From: Nanobdellota archaeon
GTDB taxonomy: Archaea; Nanobdellota; Nanobdellia; Pacearchaeales; GW2011-AR1
Assembly: GCA_018821425.1 (NCBI GenBank)
Contig: JAHJMH010000026.1
Span: forward strand, 1-26,115
Direction: 5' to 3'
DNA: 26,115 nt
Of the stretch, positions 6,157 through 14,578 are shown piece by piece; positions within the stretch are counted from its first letter, which is position 1; every line of letters starts with the position of its first letter. The notes beneath the pieces were generated by a model. It ran no database searches and was not told where the DNA came from. It saw only the letters and a list, made by a program, of their open reading frames with translations. A program made the translations under genes and the position numbers.

Positions 6157-8286
6157 ATGGCTAAACTTGAATTTGATTCTGAAGGAAGATTTATCGGCGT
6201 TGATGGAATAAAACCAAAGCCAAAAAACAAACCATTTGGAACATTTAAGCCGCGACCAGCCATATTTTCAAAACAAGTTTATTCTGATAATCAATCGCCA
6301 AGAACAATAGATGGGAAACTTCATGAATCTAAAAAAAGAATCTTTCCTCAAGAAAAAAGAGAACTCCTAACCAGCAAATCTTTTGAAACACCCTTTGAGA
6401 AAATTGATAATTCGCAAGACACAAAGTTTTGGAGTTTATACAAAGATGGCAAAAGAATGGATCCTCTAAAATTTTCAAATGGAAAAACTCAAGAAGATGT
6501 TGTGGAAGAAGTTGTTAATCTTGTCAAAGCAGGGAAGAAAATAATTTTCCTACATGGAGTTTGTGGAACTGGAAAATCAGCAATAGCACTAAACATTGCA
6601 CGTGCTCTCGGCAGAGCAGCAGTTGTCGTCCCAGTAAAAAATCTCCAAAGTCAATATCAAAGAGATTACATGGGGAGAATGATGCTTGTAAAACCCTCTG
6701 GAGAAAAGTTAAAGATTTCGATGATTACTGGAAGAGGCAATCACGATTCCATTTTCAAACCAGGAGTTTCATGCGCAGACTCTTCCCTCCCAGACACAAT
6801 TCAAATAACTGAAAAAAACTTCCGAAAGCTTAGAGAATACTATCAAGATAATCCATTAATAAAAAACAAAAGTCTTTCGGACATAAGTCAGTTAAGAAGA
6901 GTCTCAATAGCCCCTACAAATCCTTACTGGAGTCCCGTAGTAAATTCAAAATATCAAATGAATCTTCCCGACGCTGTAAAAAAATCTTATCGGGGCCTCA
7001 ACGATCAAAACTTCATTTTTTACCACCGAAAAAAAGGCTGTTCATATTATGACCAATACGAATCTTACTTGACTTCGGACGTAATAATATTTAATTCCGC
7101 GAAATATAAAATCGAAACCTCGCTCGATAGAAAACCTGCTACGGAGATTGATATAATTGATGAATCTGATGAATTTCTTGACAGTTTCTCCAGCCAGAAT
7201 GAGTTGAACTTAACGCGATTAAAAAATTCGCTCGCAGCATTTTACTCTGAAGATGATAATGCACTTGACATCGCGAATAAAACGAATGAGTTAATCAAAT
7301 TGGAGGAAAGAAACAAAAGAGCGACCGGCGTCGACGAAAACAAAGTTTTCCCGCTAGGCGAAACAAACCTCGGAAAAATTTTAGAGCTGCTTTTAAAAGA
7401 TTCAGCGCTCGAATCAGAAAACTATTTTGAAGATTCTTCCTCAGATTATATTATTAAGGCTGTAGAAGTTGCAAAGGAATTTGTAGATTTTCTTAAAGAT
7501 ACCTATCTAACCTACAGATATTATGAGGAAAATCTTTACGTGAATCTAGTCACAACAAATCTTTCCAAAAGATTAGAAGAGGTTCTAAATAAGAACAAAG
7601 CCTTTGTCTTCATGTCCGGAACCCTCCATTCTAAATCTGTTCTTGAAAATGTTTTTGGCATCACCGACTATGATATCGTCGAAGCAGAAACAATCCCCCC
7701 TGGAACAATTGAAATTCAAATGACTGGAAAAGAATTCGACTGCAAGTATAGTAGTTTTAGTTCCGGAAACGCTACGCGGGAAGATTATTTGAACGCCCTC
7801 GCTGTTTCCATATCCAAGGCAGAGCGTCCGACACTTGTTCATATCAACGCTTTCTCAGACCTTCCTGAAAAAAGTGAAAAAGAAAACTTTAATATAAAAA
7901 ACATAATGTCTCGGGAGAATCTTCTAGAGATTCAACTAGGGGATCGAACGGGAAGAGTTATCCAAGAATTCAAGGACAAAGAATTTGATCTTCTATATAG
8001 CACAAAATGTTCTCGCGGTGTCGATTTCCCGGGAGAACAATGCAACTCAATAATTTTTACAAAATTCCCAAATCCAAATCCAAGAGACATTTTCTGGAAA
8101 ATTTTGCAAAAAACACACCCTTCATACTTTTGGGATTTCTATAAGGACAAAGCAAGACGAGAATTCCTTCAAAGATTATATCGAGCATTAAGATCTAAGA
8201 ATGACCACGTTTTTGTCCTCTCGCCAGATTCAAGAGTTCTCGATGCAGTTAGAGAAATTCAAAAGAATCTTATCACTAAAACTTAA
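6157..8286 (+). CDS. XPD/DinG-like superfamily 2 DNA helicase
   Basis: This is a 709-residue helicase. An uncertain N-terminal 110 residues precede motif I (GVCGTGKSA, about 133-141). An arch/iron-sulfur-like region follows with 'KKGCSYYDQYESYLTSDVII', then a motif II variant (DIIDESDEF, about 331). Motif III-like MSGTLHS is near 486, motif V-like CSRGVDFPGEQC near 614, and a motif VI variant (LQRLYRALRS) near 670. The order fits XPD/DinG helicases, which unwind DNA 5' to 3'. The region between motifs I and II shows only two Cys (in GVSC and KKGC), so the usual four-Cys 4Fe-4S cluster is probably lost. The motif VI glycine is Tyr. It may be a mobile-element or repair helicase. Confidence 0.8.
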   Translation: MAKLEFDSEGRFIGVDGIKPKPKNKPFGTFKPRPAIFSKQVYSDNQSPRTIDGKLHESKKRIFPQEKRELLTSKSFETPFEKIDNSQDTKFWSLYKDGKRMDPLKFSNGKTQEDVVEEVVNLVKAGKKIIFLHGVCGTGKSAIALNIARALGRAAVVVPVKNLQSQYQRDYMGRMMLVKPSGEKLKISMITGRGNHDSIFKPGVSCADSSLPDTIQITEKNFRKLREYYQDNPLIKNKSLSDISQLRRVSIAPTNPYWSPVVNSKYQMNLPDAVKKSYRGLNDQNFIFYHRKKGCSYYDQYESYLTSDVIIFNSAKYKIETSLDRKPATEIDIIDESDEFLDSFSSQNELNLTRLKNSLAAFYSEDDNALDIANKTNELIKLEERNKRATGVDENKVFPLGETNLGKILELLLKDSALESENYFEDSSSDYIIKAVEVAKEFVDFLKDTYLTYRYYEENLYVNLVTTNLSKRLEEVLNKNKAFVFMSGTLHSKSVLENVFGITDYDIVEAETIPPGTIEIQMTGKEFDCKYSSFSSGNATREDYLNALAVSISKAERPTLVHINAFSDLPEKSEKENFNIKNIMSRENLLEIQLGDRTGRVIQEFKDKEFDLLYSTKCSRGVDFPGEQCNSIIFTKFPNPNPRDIFWKILQKTHPSYFWDFYKDKARREFLQRLYRALRSKNDHVFVLSPDSRVLDAVREIQKNLITKT

Positions 8287-9100
8287 TCTTTCCTTCTTGC
8301 CACTCTCTAAGAATTTGTTTGGCAGCCCTCTGCTCATCAACTTCATTCCCTTTTTTCAAATAATTTAACTTTCTCCCAAGTTTTTCAATTAGAATCTCGG
8401 GATCTTCCTCAGAAGAAATCTTATAATGCTTTTCAATAACTCCAGGTTATTCTTTCATTAATTCAAAAACAATCATCTCGGGCTCTTTTGCTTTGTACCA
8501 AGTTATGGCCCCAATCTTTGAATGCTTTGCTAATAATTTATTGACAAATCTTTCGTCCGAAGGTATCACTCCGGGAGTATCAATTAAATAAATTCCGTCG
8601 GAAATTTTCAATTTCTGAATCCCTTTAGTGTATCCTGCTTCTGAAGAAGTTCTCGAAACGCTCCGACCCACAATGGCATTAATCAACGAACTCTTCCCAG
8701 TGTTAGGATAACCAACCACTCCCACATTAATCATATCTTTTTTCAACTTCCGTGCTTCAGCCTTTATGAGATTTCTAAGTGTTGTCACTCCTTTCCTCTC
8801 AGTAGAAGAAAAGAACAAACTAGGTTTCAGTTCACTAAGGTCTTGCCCCACTTTTATTTTATCAATGTCAACAAGATCAGATTTATTAAAAACTGAAATA
8901 AGGACTTTCCCTGAACGCCTAATCTGTCTCCCTAAATCAATATTTCTTGTCTTTTCTATGAACCGCGCATCCAAAACTTCTACGATCATATCTGCTTGTT
9001 CAATTAATTCATCAATCATTTTTGGAACTCTCTTCCGATGTTTATGGGTACTCTGTGATTTCCCTCTACTTTTTTTCGATTTCCCAAATGTGTTTGCCAT
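8276..9100 (-). pseudogene. circularly permuted GTPase (YlqF/YawG-like), interrupted by in-frame TAA
   Basis: The frame from the ATG at 9100 gives 217 residues before a TAA at 8447-8449, then continues in the same frame for 56 sensible codons to a TAG at 8276-8278. The motif order is permuted: G4 NKSD at 72-75, a G5-like SST near 98-100, G1 (GYPNTGKSS) at 130-138, and G3 DTPG at 174-177. Such proteins are ribosome-assembly GTPases. The part after the TAA (PGVIEKHYKI... to ...QILREWQEGKIKF) looks like the normal C-terminal domain, so full length would be about 274. The cause may be a real nonsense mutation, readthrough or a base error. The tail overlaps the converging helicase gene by 11 bp. 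Confidence 0.75.
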
Positions 9101-9119
9101 GCGACTTAATCCATTGTGA

Positions 9120-9128
9120 AATATATAA
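9120..9128 (-). promoter_or_regulatory. TATA box of the permuted GTPase gene
   Basis: On the minus strand TTATATATT is centred about 24 bp before the ATG at 9100. It supports that start. Confidence 0.5.
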
Positions 9129-9167
9129 CTCTTTTCTTTTGTTAAATTTCTCTAATCTGAAGTATAA

Positions 9168-9176
9168 CCTTAAAAG
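9168..9176 (+). promoter_or_regulatory. TATA box of the DEAD-box helicase
   Basis: CCTTAAAAG is centred about 26 bp before the ATG at 9198. A second AT-rich string (ATTTAAATT) is too close to the start to fit. Confidence 0.45.
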
Positions 9177-9197
9177 GACATTTAAATTAAGAATTCT

Positions 9198-10460
9198 ATG
9201 AAAACATTCAAGGAACTTGGTTTAGGTTCAGATCTGCTGAAAGCTCTAGATGAAATGAATCTCACAAAGCCAACAGAAATCCAAGAAAAAGTCATACCCC
9301 TTGCAATAAATGGTCAAGATATAATCGGAGGAAGTGCAACAGGCTCGGGAAAAACCTTGGCTTTCGGAGCACCAATAATTGAAAAAACAAAACCCGGAGA
9401 TGGACTCCAAGCACTTGTTTTAGCGCCAACGAGAGAATTAGCCGAGCAAGTTTCAAGATCTCTGAAGGCTTTTTCAAGATATAGTACTCTACAAATAACT
9501 ACGGTTTATGGAGGTGTTCCTATCGAAGCTCAGATAAGATTTCTAAGAAAATCTGACATTGTCGTCGGAACTCCGGGAAGAATTCTTGATCACATCTCAA
9601 GAAAAACGATAGACCTATCTAAGGTAAAAATCCTCGTCTTAGATGAGGCAGACCGAATGTTTGATATGGGATTCATCCATGATGTTACGGACATCGTTGA
9701 CCAGTGCTCACGAAAAAGACAAACACTTCTTTTTTCCGCTACCGTATCTAGCGAAGTTATCTCGATATCAAAAAAATATATGAAAGACCCTAAGGAGATT
9801 TCAGCCGAGCCAGAAGTTGACCCGTCAAAACTCAAACAGGTTTTTTATGATGTTCCATCAAATCAGAAATTCTCTCTCCTTGTCCATCTCCTTGAGCAAG
9901 AAAAATCCGGACTTGTTATGATTTTCTGCAACACAAAAAGAAATGCAGACTTAATCTCAAACAATCTAAAAAAATTTGGGTTTAACGCTATGGCCCTCCA
10001 CGGAAATCTCAATCAATCTCAAAGAAGCCGTGTTCTAGATCAATTCCATCAAAGTGAAAAATTCATTTTAGTTTGCACAGATGTTGCTGCTCGTGGTTTA
10101 GATATCAAAGGAGTTTCACATGTTTACAACTACGAATTTCCAAAAACAAAAATAGAATACACTCATCGAATAGGAAGAACCGCACGGGCCGGAAAAGACG
10201 GAAAGGCGATTACAATTTTATCTGACCGGGACTACGATTCTTTCAGGAAAGCAACAAGATACGATTCGTCTCCAATTGAAAGCGTTCCTCTTCCAAGATT
10301 TGAGCAAGTTTTCATAAAAATGAATAATCCTTCTTTTAGGGGAAGAGATTCTGGAAGTGGCTCAAGAAGATTTGGCGGCAGAGTTTCGCACGACAACAGA
10401 AGAACTGGAAGATCTCCTCGAAGTTCCGGCAATCAAGGAAGAAGATTTTCTAGAAGATAA
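9198..10460 (+). CDS. DEAD-box ATP-dependent RNA helicase
   Basis: This 420-residue protein has the complete DEAD-box core: an N-terminal FKELGL/Q motif (KPTEIQEKVIP), motif I ATGSGKT at 47-53, PTREL near 77-81, TPGR at 125-128, DEAD at 149-152, SAT at 180-182, CTDVAARGLD in the second RecA domain, and HRIGRTARAG near 321-330. Residues after about 375 form an Arg/Gly/Ser-rich tail (RGRDSGSGSRRFGGR), which in this family adds nonspecific RNA binding. The role is RNA duplex unwinding in ribosome assembly or mRNA turnover, in the cytosol. The stop codon is immediately followed by the stop of the converging FKBP gene, with no base between them. Confidence 0.95.
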   Translation: MKTFKELGLGSDLLKALDEMNLTKPTEIQEKVIPLAINGQDIIGGSATGSGKTLAFGAPIIEKTKPGDGLQALVLAPTRELAEQVSRSLKAFSRYSTLQITTVYGGVPIEAQIRFLRKSDIVVGTPGRILDHISRKTIDLSKVKILVLDEADRMFDMGFIHDVTDIVDQCSRKRQTLLFSATVSSEVISISKKYMKDPKEISAEPEVDPSKLKQVFYDVPSNQKFSLLVHLLEQEKSGLVMIFCNTKRNADLISNNLKKFGFNAMALHGNLNQSQRSRVLDQFHQSEKFILVCTDVAARGLDIKGVSHVYNYEFPKTKIEYTHRIGRTARAGKDGKAITILSDRDYDSFRKATRYDSSPIESVPLPRFEQVFIKMNNPSFRGRDSGSGSRRFGGRVSHDNRRTGRSPRSSGNQGRRFSRR

Positions 10461-10910
10461 TTATTTGCTTTTCACATCAGCAACTTCAACATTAAATATA
10501 AGTTTCTTTCCTGCAAGCGGATGATTTAGGTCAACAACAATTGTTTTCTCTTTAATTTCATCAATTTTAACTGGAAAACTCTGGCCTTCAGGAGATTGAA
10601 CCATTAAAACCATTCCTGCTTCGGGTTCGCGACCTTCAGGACTTTTCGAAATTGAATCTCTTGGAATTTCTTTTTTCAAGTCCTCTTTTCTTTCTCCATA
10701 AGCTTTCTTGGCAGGAATTTCAAACTCCTTTTTCTCTCCTTTTTCCATGCCCTTCACAGCCTCTTCAAATCCGGAAATAACTTGCCCTGCACCAACTTCA
10801 AATTCAAGGGGATGCGAATGCTCTCCATGTTTTGACGAATCAAAAACAGTTCCATCTTCAAGTTTCCCTTCATATTCAAGTTTAACCATATCTCCTTCTT
10901 TAATGACCAT
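10461..10910 (-). CDS. FKBP-type peptidyl-prolyl isomerase (SlyD-like)
   Basis: This 149-residue cytosolic isomerase catalyses cis-trans isomerisation of X-Pro bonds and usually also acts as a chaperone. Residues 1-70 hold the FKBP half (VKLEYEGKLEDGTVFDSS, then FEVGAGQVISGFEEAVKGM). An insert-in-flap domain covers about 72-125 (KEIPRDSISKS and onward), and the FKBP fold resumes with 'VDLNHPLAGKKLIFNVEV'. This is the short archaeal form, without a signal peptide or a His-rich metal-binding tail. A TATA box 26 bp upstream sets the start. It is transcribed away from the MgtE-like pair. Confidence 0.93.
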   Translation of the reverse strand: MVIKEGDMVKLEYEGKLEDGTVFDSSKHGEHSHPLEFEVGAGQVISGFEEAVKGMEKGEKKEFEIPAKKAYGERKEDLKKEIPRDSISKSPEGREPEAGMVLMVQSPEGQSFPVKIDEIKEKTIVVDLNHPLAGKKLIFNVEVADVKSK

Positions 10911-10931
10911 AAAATTCCCAGTTAAATAACC

Positions 10932-10940
10932 CTTTTAAGT
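10932..10940 (-). promoter_or_regulatory. TATA box of the FKBP gene
   Basis: On the minus strand ACTTAAAAGG is centred 26 bp before the ATG at 10910. Confidence 0.5.
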
Positions 10941-10970
10941 TTTTTGATTTTAAATTTCCGCGCCAGCGAC

Positions 10971-10983
10971 ATATTTTTATAAG
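10971..10983 (+). promoter_or_regulatory. TATA box of the MgtE-like operon
   Basis: ATATTTTTATAAG lies about 35 bp before the ATG at 11012, leaving a leader of roughly 8-10 nt containing AAAGAG, a weak ribosome binding site. Confidence 0.55.
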
Positions 10984-11011
10984 ACAATTTCTTTGGAGTT
11001 TTGTAAAAGAG

Positions 11012-11554
11012 ATGATATTTGATAAAAGTTTTAAGGAGATTTTTTCGGCACAGCTTTTTGCAATTGTCGGCGGAATCGTTGCGGGAATAGTTCTAGCAAC
11101 TTATCGAGAGATGATATTTCTTGTTCCAGGAATGCTTATAGTCATTCCCGGTTTCATGGCAATGAGGGGCAACATAAGCGGAACATTTGCTTCAAGAATA
11201 AGTTCCGGACTTTTTCTCGGCATTATCAATCCAAACAAACCAGACCAAAAACTAATAAGCGGGAATCTAAATGGTTCTTTTATTCTTGCAGTGGTCGTTT
11301 CACTCTCGCTGGGAATTATTGCTTCAATATTTAATTATGTGATCACAGGAGTTTTTGTTTATCAAATAATTCTCATCCCATTCTTCGCAGGAATTCTTTC
11401 CAACTTTCTTTTGAATCCTATAACTTTTTTCGCAACAATGTATTTCTATAAAAAAGGATACGACCCAAACAACATAATCGGCCCAGTTGTATCAACCATC
11501 GGGGACGTGACCAGCATAGTTTCCCTACTGTTAGTAATAATTATAATAACTTAA
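11012..11554 (+). CDS. MgtE-like divalent cation transporter half, subunit 1
   Basis: This 180-residue membrane protein carries one MgtE/SLC41 membrane domain (PF01769 type) with about five hydrophobic helices. The signature 'GMLIVIPGFMAMRGNISGTF' at about 40-59 is the pore-forming segment, and the C-terminal 'NIIGPVVSTIGDVTSIVSLL' is the second conserved segment. The cytosolic N and CBS domains of bacterial MgtE are absent, as in other archaeal half-size forms. It likely moves Mg2+ or a similar ion. The next gene carries a second half, and the junction is TAA-A-ATG, so the two probably form a heterodimer made at equal levels. Confidence 0.82.
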   Translation: MIFDKSFKEIFSAQLFAIVGGIVAGIVLATYREMIFLVPGMLIVIPGFMAMRGNISGTFASRISSGLFLGIINPNKPDQKLISGNLNGSFILAVVVSLSLGIIASIFNYVITGVFVYQIILIPFFAGILSNFLLNPITFFATMYFYKKGYDPNNIIGPVVSTIGDVTSIVSLLLVIIIIT

Positions 11555-11555
11555 A

Positions 11556-12257
11556 ATGAAAAACAAAGAAAAAATAAAAATCTATTTAGAAAGGATTAGA
11601 AAGCTGAAGAGAGAAAAACACCATCCACTTATTCACGAAGTTCACAAGAAGCATAACATTTCTCGCCAGACTCTTTTCTATATAAAGGAATACGGAAAGA
11701 ATTCCAATGTCTCGGGAACGATAGTCAGAGAGAGCATAAAGATACTTCTGCTGGCATCAATCATTAGTTCTTTTGGAGGATTAGCTCTAGATCGCATAGA
11801 ACTTTTGTTCCTCTCAATATATCCCCTTGTCCTCCTCCTCCCATCTTTAAATAATATGATTGGGAACTATGGGACGATAATTTCTTCTCGATTTTCAACA
11901 ATGCTTTATGAAGGACAAGTCAATAAAAAATGGTGGAAGGATCCAGATTTAAAGAAACTTTTCGTCCAAATAATGATTATTACTCTCATGGGAGTTATCA
12001 TGAGCTCAGGAATAGCAATTGCGATAACCTACTTTTCTCAGGGCATTTCATTCGACGTTGGTCTGAAAGTTTTCTTCATTGTTCTTATAGATGCAACAAT
12101 TTTAGCCAATATTCTCTTCTTCATCGCAATACTCGCAGGATTATCCCTTTACAAAAGAAAAGAAGATCCTAATAACTTCCTAATTCCTTTGACAACCTCA
12201 ATAGCAGACTTCGCGAACATGGGAATTCTTGCGATTCTGATCTTAATTCTCTTTTGA
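11556..12257 (+). CDS. MgtE-like divalent cation transporter half, subunit 2
   Basis: This is the partner of the preceding gene, with 233 residues. Residues 1-55 are a basic cytosolic extension (IRKLKREKHHPLIHEVHKKH, then ISRQTLFYIKEYG) that resembles a small helix-turn-helix. The rest is an MgtE-type membrane domain with the pore segment 'LPSLNNMIGNYGTIISSRFS' at about 90-109 and a closing 'PNNFLIPLTTSIADFANMGI'. The start lies one base after the stop of subunit 1 (TAAAATG). The extension is the only soluble part of the pair and could sense or gate, but this is inference. Confidence 0.82.
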   Translation: MKNKEKIKIYLERIRKLKREKHHPLIHEVHKKHNISRQTLFYIKEYGKNSNVSGTIVRESIKILLLASIISSFGGLALDRIELLFLSIYPLVLLLPSLNNMIGNYGTIISSRFSTMLYEGQVNKKWWKDPDLKKLFVQIMIITLMGVIMSSGIAIAITYFSQGISFDVGLKVFFIVLIDATILANILFFIAILAGLSLYKRKEDPNNFLIPLTTSIADFANMGILAILILILF

Positions 12258-12267
12258 TTATAACAAA

Positions 12268-12278
12268 ATATTTTAAAC
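12268..12278 (+). promoter_or_regulatory. TATA box upstream of the Ogt-type gene
   Basis: ATATTTTAAAC predicts a start near 12299, which is an ATG that opens a 7-codon frame (MPEKQEI, 12299-12322). The main ATG follows at 12358, so the transcript should have a leader of about 59 nt. Confidence 0.45.
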
Positions 12279-12357
12279 AGGGCTTGTCTTCATAAAAAAT
12301 GCCCGAAAAACAGGAAATCTAAAAAAGATTTTCGAGCGAGCAATTAAACTTTATCTA

Positions 12358-12699
12358 ATGAAACCAAAAAACTTCAACGAGCGCTGTTATTCCCTGCTCA
12401 AAAAAGTTCCAAAAGGGAAAGTCACAACTTACAAATCTTTGGCGAAAGCATTAGGATCAAAGGCTTATCGCACTGTAGGAAACGCGATGAACAAAAATCC
12501 TTATGGCGCTTTGGGGCGGGCGGGCGGCTCTCCTCAAAAGTCAGAACTTGTTCCCTGCCATCGTGTCGTATGTTCTGATGGAAAAGTCGGCGGCTTCGCC
12601 GCAGGAACTCCTATCAAAATAAAATTACTTAAATCCGAGGATGTTGATGTCCTAAACGGAAAGATTAATCTCAAAAAGTATCTTTTCAAATTTAACTAA
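12358..12699 (+). CDS. methylated-DNA-protein cysteine methyltransferase (Ogt type, DNA-binding domain only)
   Basis: This 113-residue suicide repair protein transfers the methyl group of O6-methylguanine to its own cysteine. The active site PCHRV is at 66-70 (Cys67), preceded by the helix-turn-helix 'KVTTYKSLAKALGSKAYRTV' and the Asn/Arg region RTVGNAMNKNP, and followed by SDGKVGGFAAG. The N-terminal RNase-like domain of full Ogt/MGMT is absent. About 15 residues (GALGRAGGSPQKSEL) lie between NPY and the active site, more than in classical members, and their codons are richer in G and C than the surroundings. The stop is followed by A-ATG of a small membrane-protein gene. Confidence 0.88.
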   Translation: MKPKNFNERCYSLLKKVPKGKVTTYKSLAKALGSKAYRTVGNAMNKNPYGALGRAGGSPQKSELVPCHRVVCSDGKVGGFAAGTPIKIKLLKSEDVDVLNGKINLKKYLFKFN

Positions 12700-12700
12700 A

Positions 12701-12862
12701 ATGCCAAAGAAAAGAAAACCGAATTACAATATTGTTTTTAATTCCCTTGTCGCGTTAGGATTCCTCGCTCTCGCATTCATTCGTTCAAACTGGCTTTACA
12801 TAATTCCCTCAGTCATACTTATGATTATTAATCAAAGAGAATTAATGAAACCCCGAATCTAA
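12701..12862 (+). CDS. 53-residue membrane protein
   Basis: This small frame (MPKKRKPNYN... to ...QRELMKPRI) starts one base after the Ogt-type stop, using the same TAAAATG junction as other co-translated pairs here. A Lys/Arg-rich N-terminus is followed by one or two hydrophobic stretches (IVFNSLVALGFLALAFI and LYIIPSVILMII) separated by RSNW, so it is probably a two-helix hairpin with both ends in the cytosol. No family is recognised. The stop overlaps the converging cstA stop by 4 bp. Confidence 0.6.
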   Translation: MPKKRKPNYNIVFNSLVALGFLALAFIRSNWLYIIPSVILMIINQRELMKPRI

Positions 12863-14484
12863 GCTTTTCTTTTTATCAAAGCGCCAAAACCCTCTTTCGC
12901 GACGAAAAGACCGAGGACGAACATTATCATTGAGATTGCCACGAGCGCATACTTTCCTTCTCCAAAGTATCCGCCTGTTCTGAATGTCAAGTAAAGAAGT
13001 GCGGAGAGAGTTGTCGCGAGAACAAACAGCGCAGGAATCAATATGAATTTCACTTTTATTTTTCTAGATACAAAATAGGAAGAGACACTTATCATCGTGA
13101 TGGATGCTATTAGCTGATTGGACGTTCCAAAGAGCCGCCACATTGTTTCGTAACTATTCGTAATCGCGAGAAGCCATGCAGGAATAAGAGTTATCATTGT
13201 TGTTAAAAATTTGTTCTTTAATTTCGGAAAAAGACTCTCCGATATTATGAATCTTCCTAAACGAGTGGAGGTATCAACGGAAGTTAGTATAAACTGATTT
13301 ACCATAAATGCCCCTAGAAGGCCCGCTATCCCAACAGTTAAGAACGGAATAACGTTTCCGACGATGTTTCCAAACCCGGTAGAGAAAAGCACAATCCATC
13401 CTTTTTCTAGTGCCGTTTGGAATGTTCCTTCTCCAATGCCCCAACTCAATCCAGATATTGCAACAATAGTTACAAGAATCGCGAGAAGTCCTTCAAGAAG
13501 CATTCCCCCATAGCCAATCGCTCGACCGTGACTTTCCTTTGCAAGTTGTTTGCTCGTTGTTCCGGAAGAGACGAGACCGTGGAATCCAGATATCGCCCCG
13601 CACGCGACGGTTATAAATAAAATTGGCCAGATTGGGAAAATGCTACCAGAAATATAAATCGGGGCATTAATCGCGGGCCTCGCTATGAGAATTGCAACAA
13701 ATCCAAGAACAAGTATGAGGGTCATTTGTATCGCGCTGAGATAATCTCTCGGTCTTAAAAGAATCCAAACTGGTGCGATAGATGCAAGAAGGGCATAACC
13801 AAAGATAACAGTCACCCAAATATTTTTCAGAAGCACAGGATTTTCAATACCGAAGCTCACAGGAATATTGTGCCCGACCCAAACAGAGAAGAAAATTAAA
13901 ATTATTGCTATGATGCTTGCGTATTTATAATTCCAGTTATATTTCTTGACGCCAAATCCGAGAACAACCGCAATAACAGTTATTGTCAACAACGGGATAA
14001 CTAAATCGGGTTTATCAACGATGCTATCTGCAGCAGAAACGCTAAAAACGGTTATGACTAAAACGAGAGTGAGCCAAATCATCAATCCAAAGACCCAGCC
14101 TGCTTTTGAACTAAGATAGTTTTTTGCGATAACCGAGACACTCTTTCCCTTGTTTCTTACAGAAGCCATAAGAGAAGTGTAATCGTGCATTGCTCCGATT
14201 AAAACCGAGCCGAGAAGAACCCATGCAACAACAGGCCCCCAACCAAAATAAAGAATCGCAAGAATCGGTCCGATTATTGGCCCTGCTCCCGCAATTGAAG
14301 CAAAGTGATGACCAATTAAAAATGGCTTCGACGCGGGAGAATAATCCGCGTCCTCTTTATGCGAAGTCGCTGGCGTTTTATTTTTGTCACTAACTTTTAA
14401 TCTTTTTTCTATAAATCTACTGTAAAATCTATATCCCACAAAGAACCATGCCAGCGCCGCAAGAAGAATCCATACTGAACCCAT
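12859..14484 (-). CDS. cstA: CstA-family transporter
   Basis: This is a 541-residue polytopic membrane protein of the CstA (carbon starvation) family, whose members take up pyruvate or peptides. The N-terminal signature 'GHHFASIAGAGPIIGPILAI' at about 58-77 and HDYTSLMASVRNKGKS near 105-120 are diagnostic. Later conserved segments include SGFHGLVSSGTTSKQL and 'SVDTSTRLGRFIISE'. About 14-16 hydrophobic helices are visible. The length is that of the short form (full bacterial CstA is about 700). AGGTGA lies 6 nt before the ATG, a good Shine-Dalgarno site and rare in this window, with a TATA box at about 14516-14525. In a host with limited metabolism it suggests import of pyruvate or peptides. 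Confidence 0.92.
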   Translation of the reverse strand: MGSVWILLAALAWFFVGYRFYSRFIEKRLKVSDKNKTPATSHKEDADYSPASKPFLIGHHFASIAGAGPIIGPILAILYFGWGPVVAWVLLGSVLIGAMHDYTSLMASVRNKGKSVSVIAKNYLSSKAGWVFGLMIWLTLVLVITVFSVSAADSIVDKPDLVIPLLTITVIAVVLGFGVKKYNWNYKYASIIAIILIFFSVWVGHNIPVSFGIENPVLLKNIWVTVIFGYALLASIAPVWILLRPRDYLSAIQMTLILVLGFVAILIARPAINAPIYISGSIFPIWPILFITVACGAISGFHGLVSSGTTSKQLAKESHGRAIGYGGMLLEGLLAILVTIVAISGLSWGIGEGTFQTALEKGWIVLFSTGFGNIVGNVIPFLTVGIAGLLGAFMVNQFILTSVDTSTRLGRFIISESLFPKLKNKFLTTMITLIPAWLLAITNSYETMWRLFGTSNQLIASITMISVSSYFVSRKIKVKFILIPALFVLATTLSALLYLTFRTGGYFGEGKYALVAISMIMFVLGLFVAKEGFGALIKRKA

Positions 14485-14515
14485 TTTATCACCTTTTTGA
14501 TATTAAGAAAAACCC

Positions 14516-14525
14516 GTATAAAAAT
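14516..14525 (-). promoter_or_regulatory. TATA box of cstA
   Basis: On the minus strand ATTTTTATAC lies about 36 bp before the ATG, leaving a short leader that contains AGGTGA. Confidence 0.5.
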
Positions 14526-14548
14526 CTATCTCGTTAAAAGAGAACCAA

Positions 14549-14558
14549 TTTTATAAAG
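14549..14558 (+). promoter_or_regulatory. TATA box of the gene at 14579
   Basis: TTTTATAAAG is centred 25 bp before the ATG at 14579, back to back with the cstA promoter. Confidence 0.6.
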
Positions 14559-14578
14559 TTGATTATCTTCTAGAAAAC

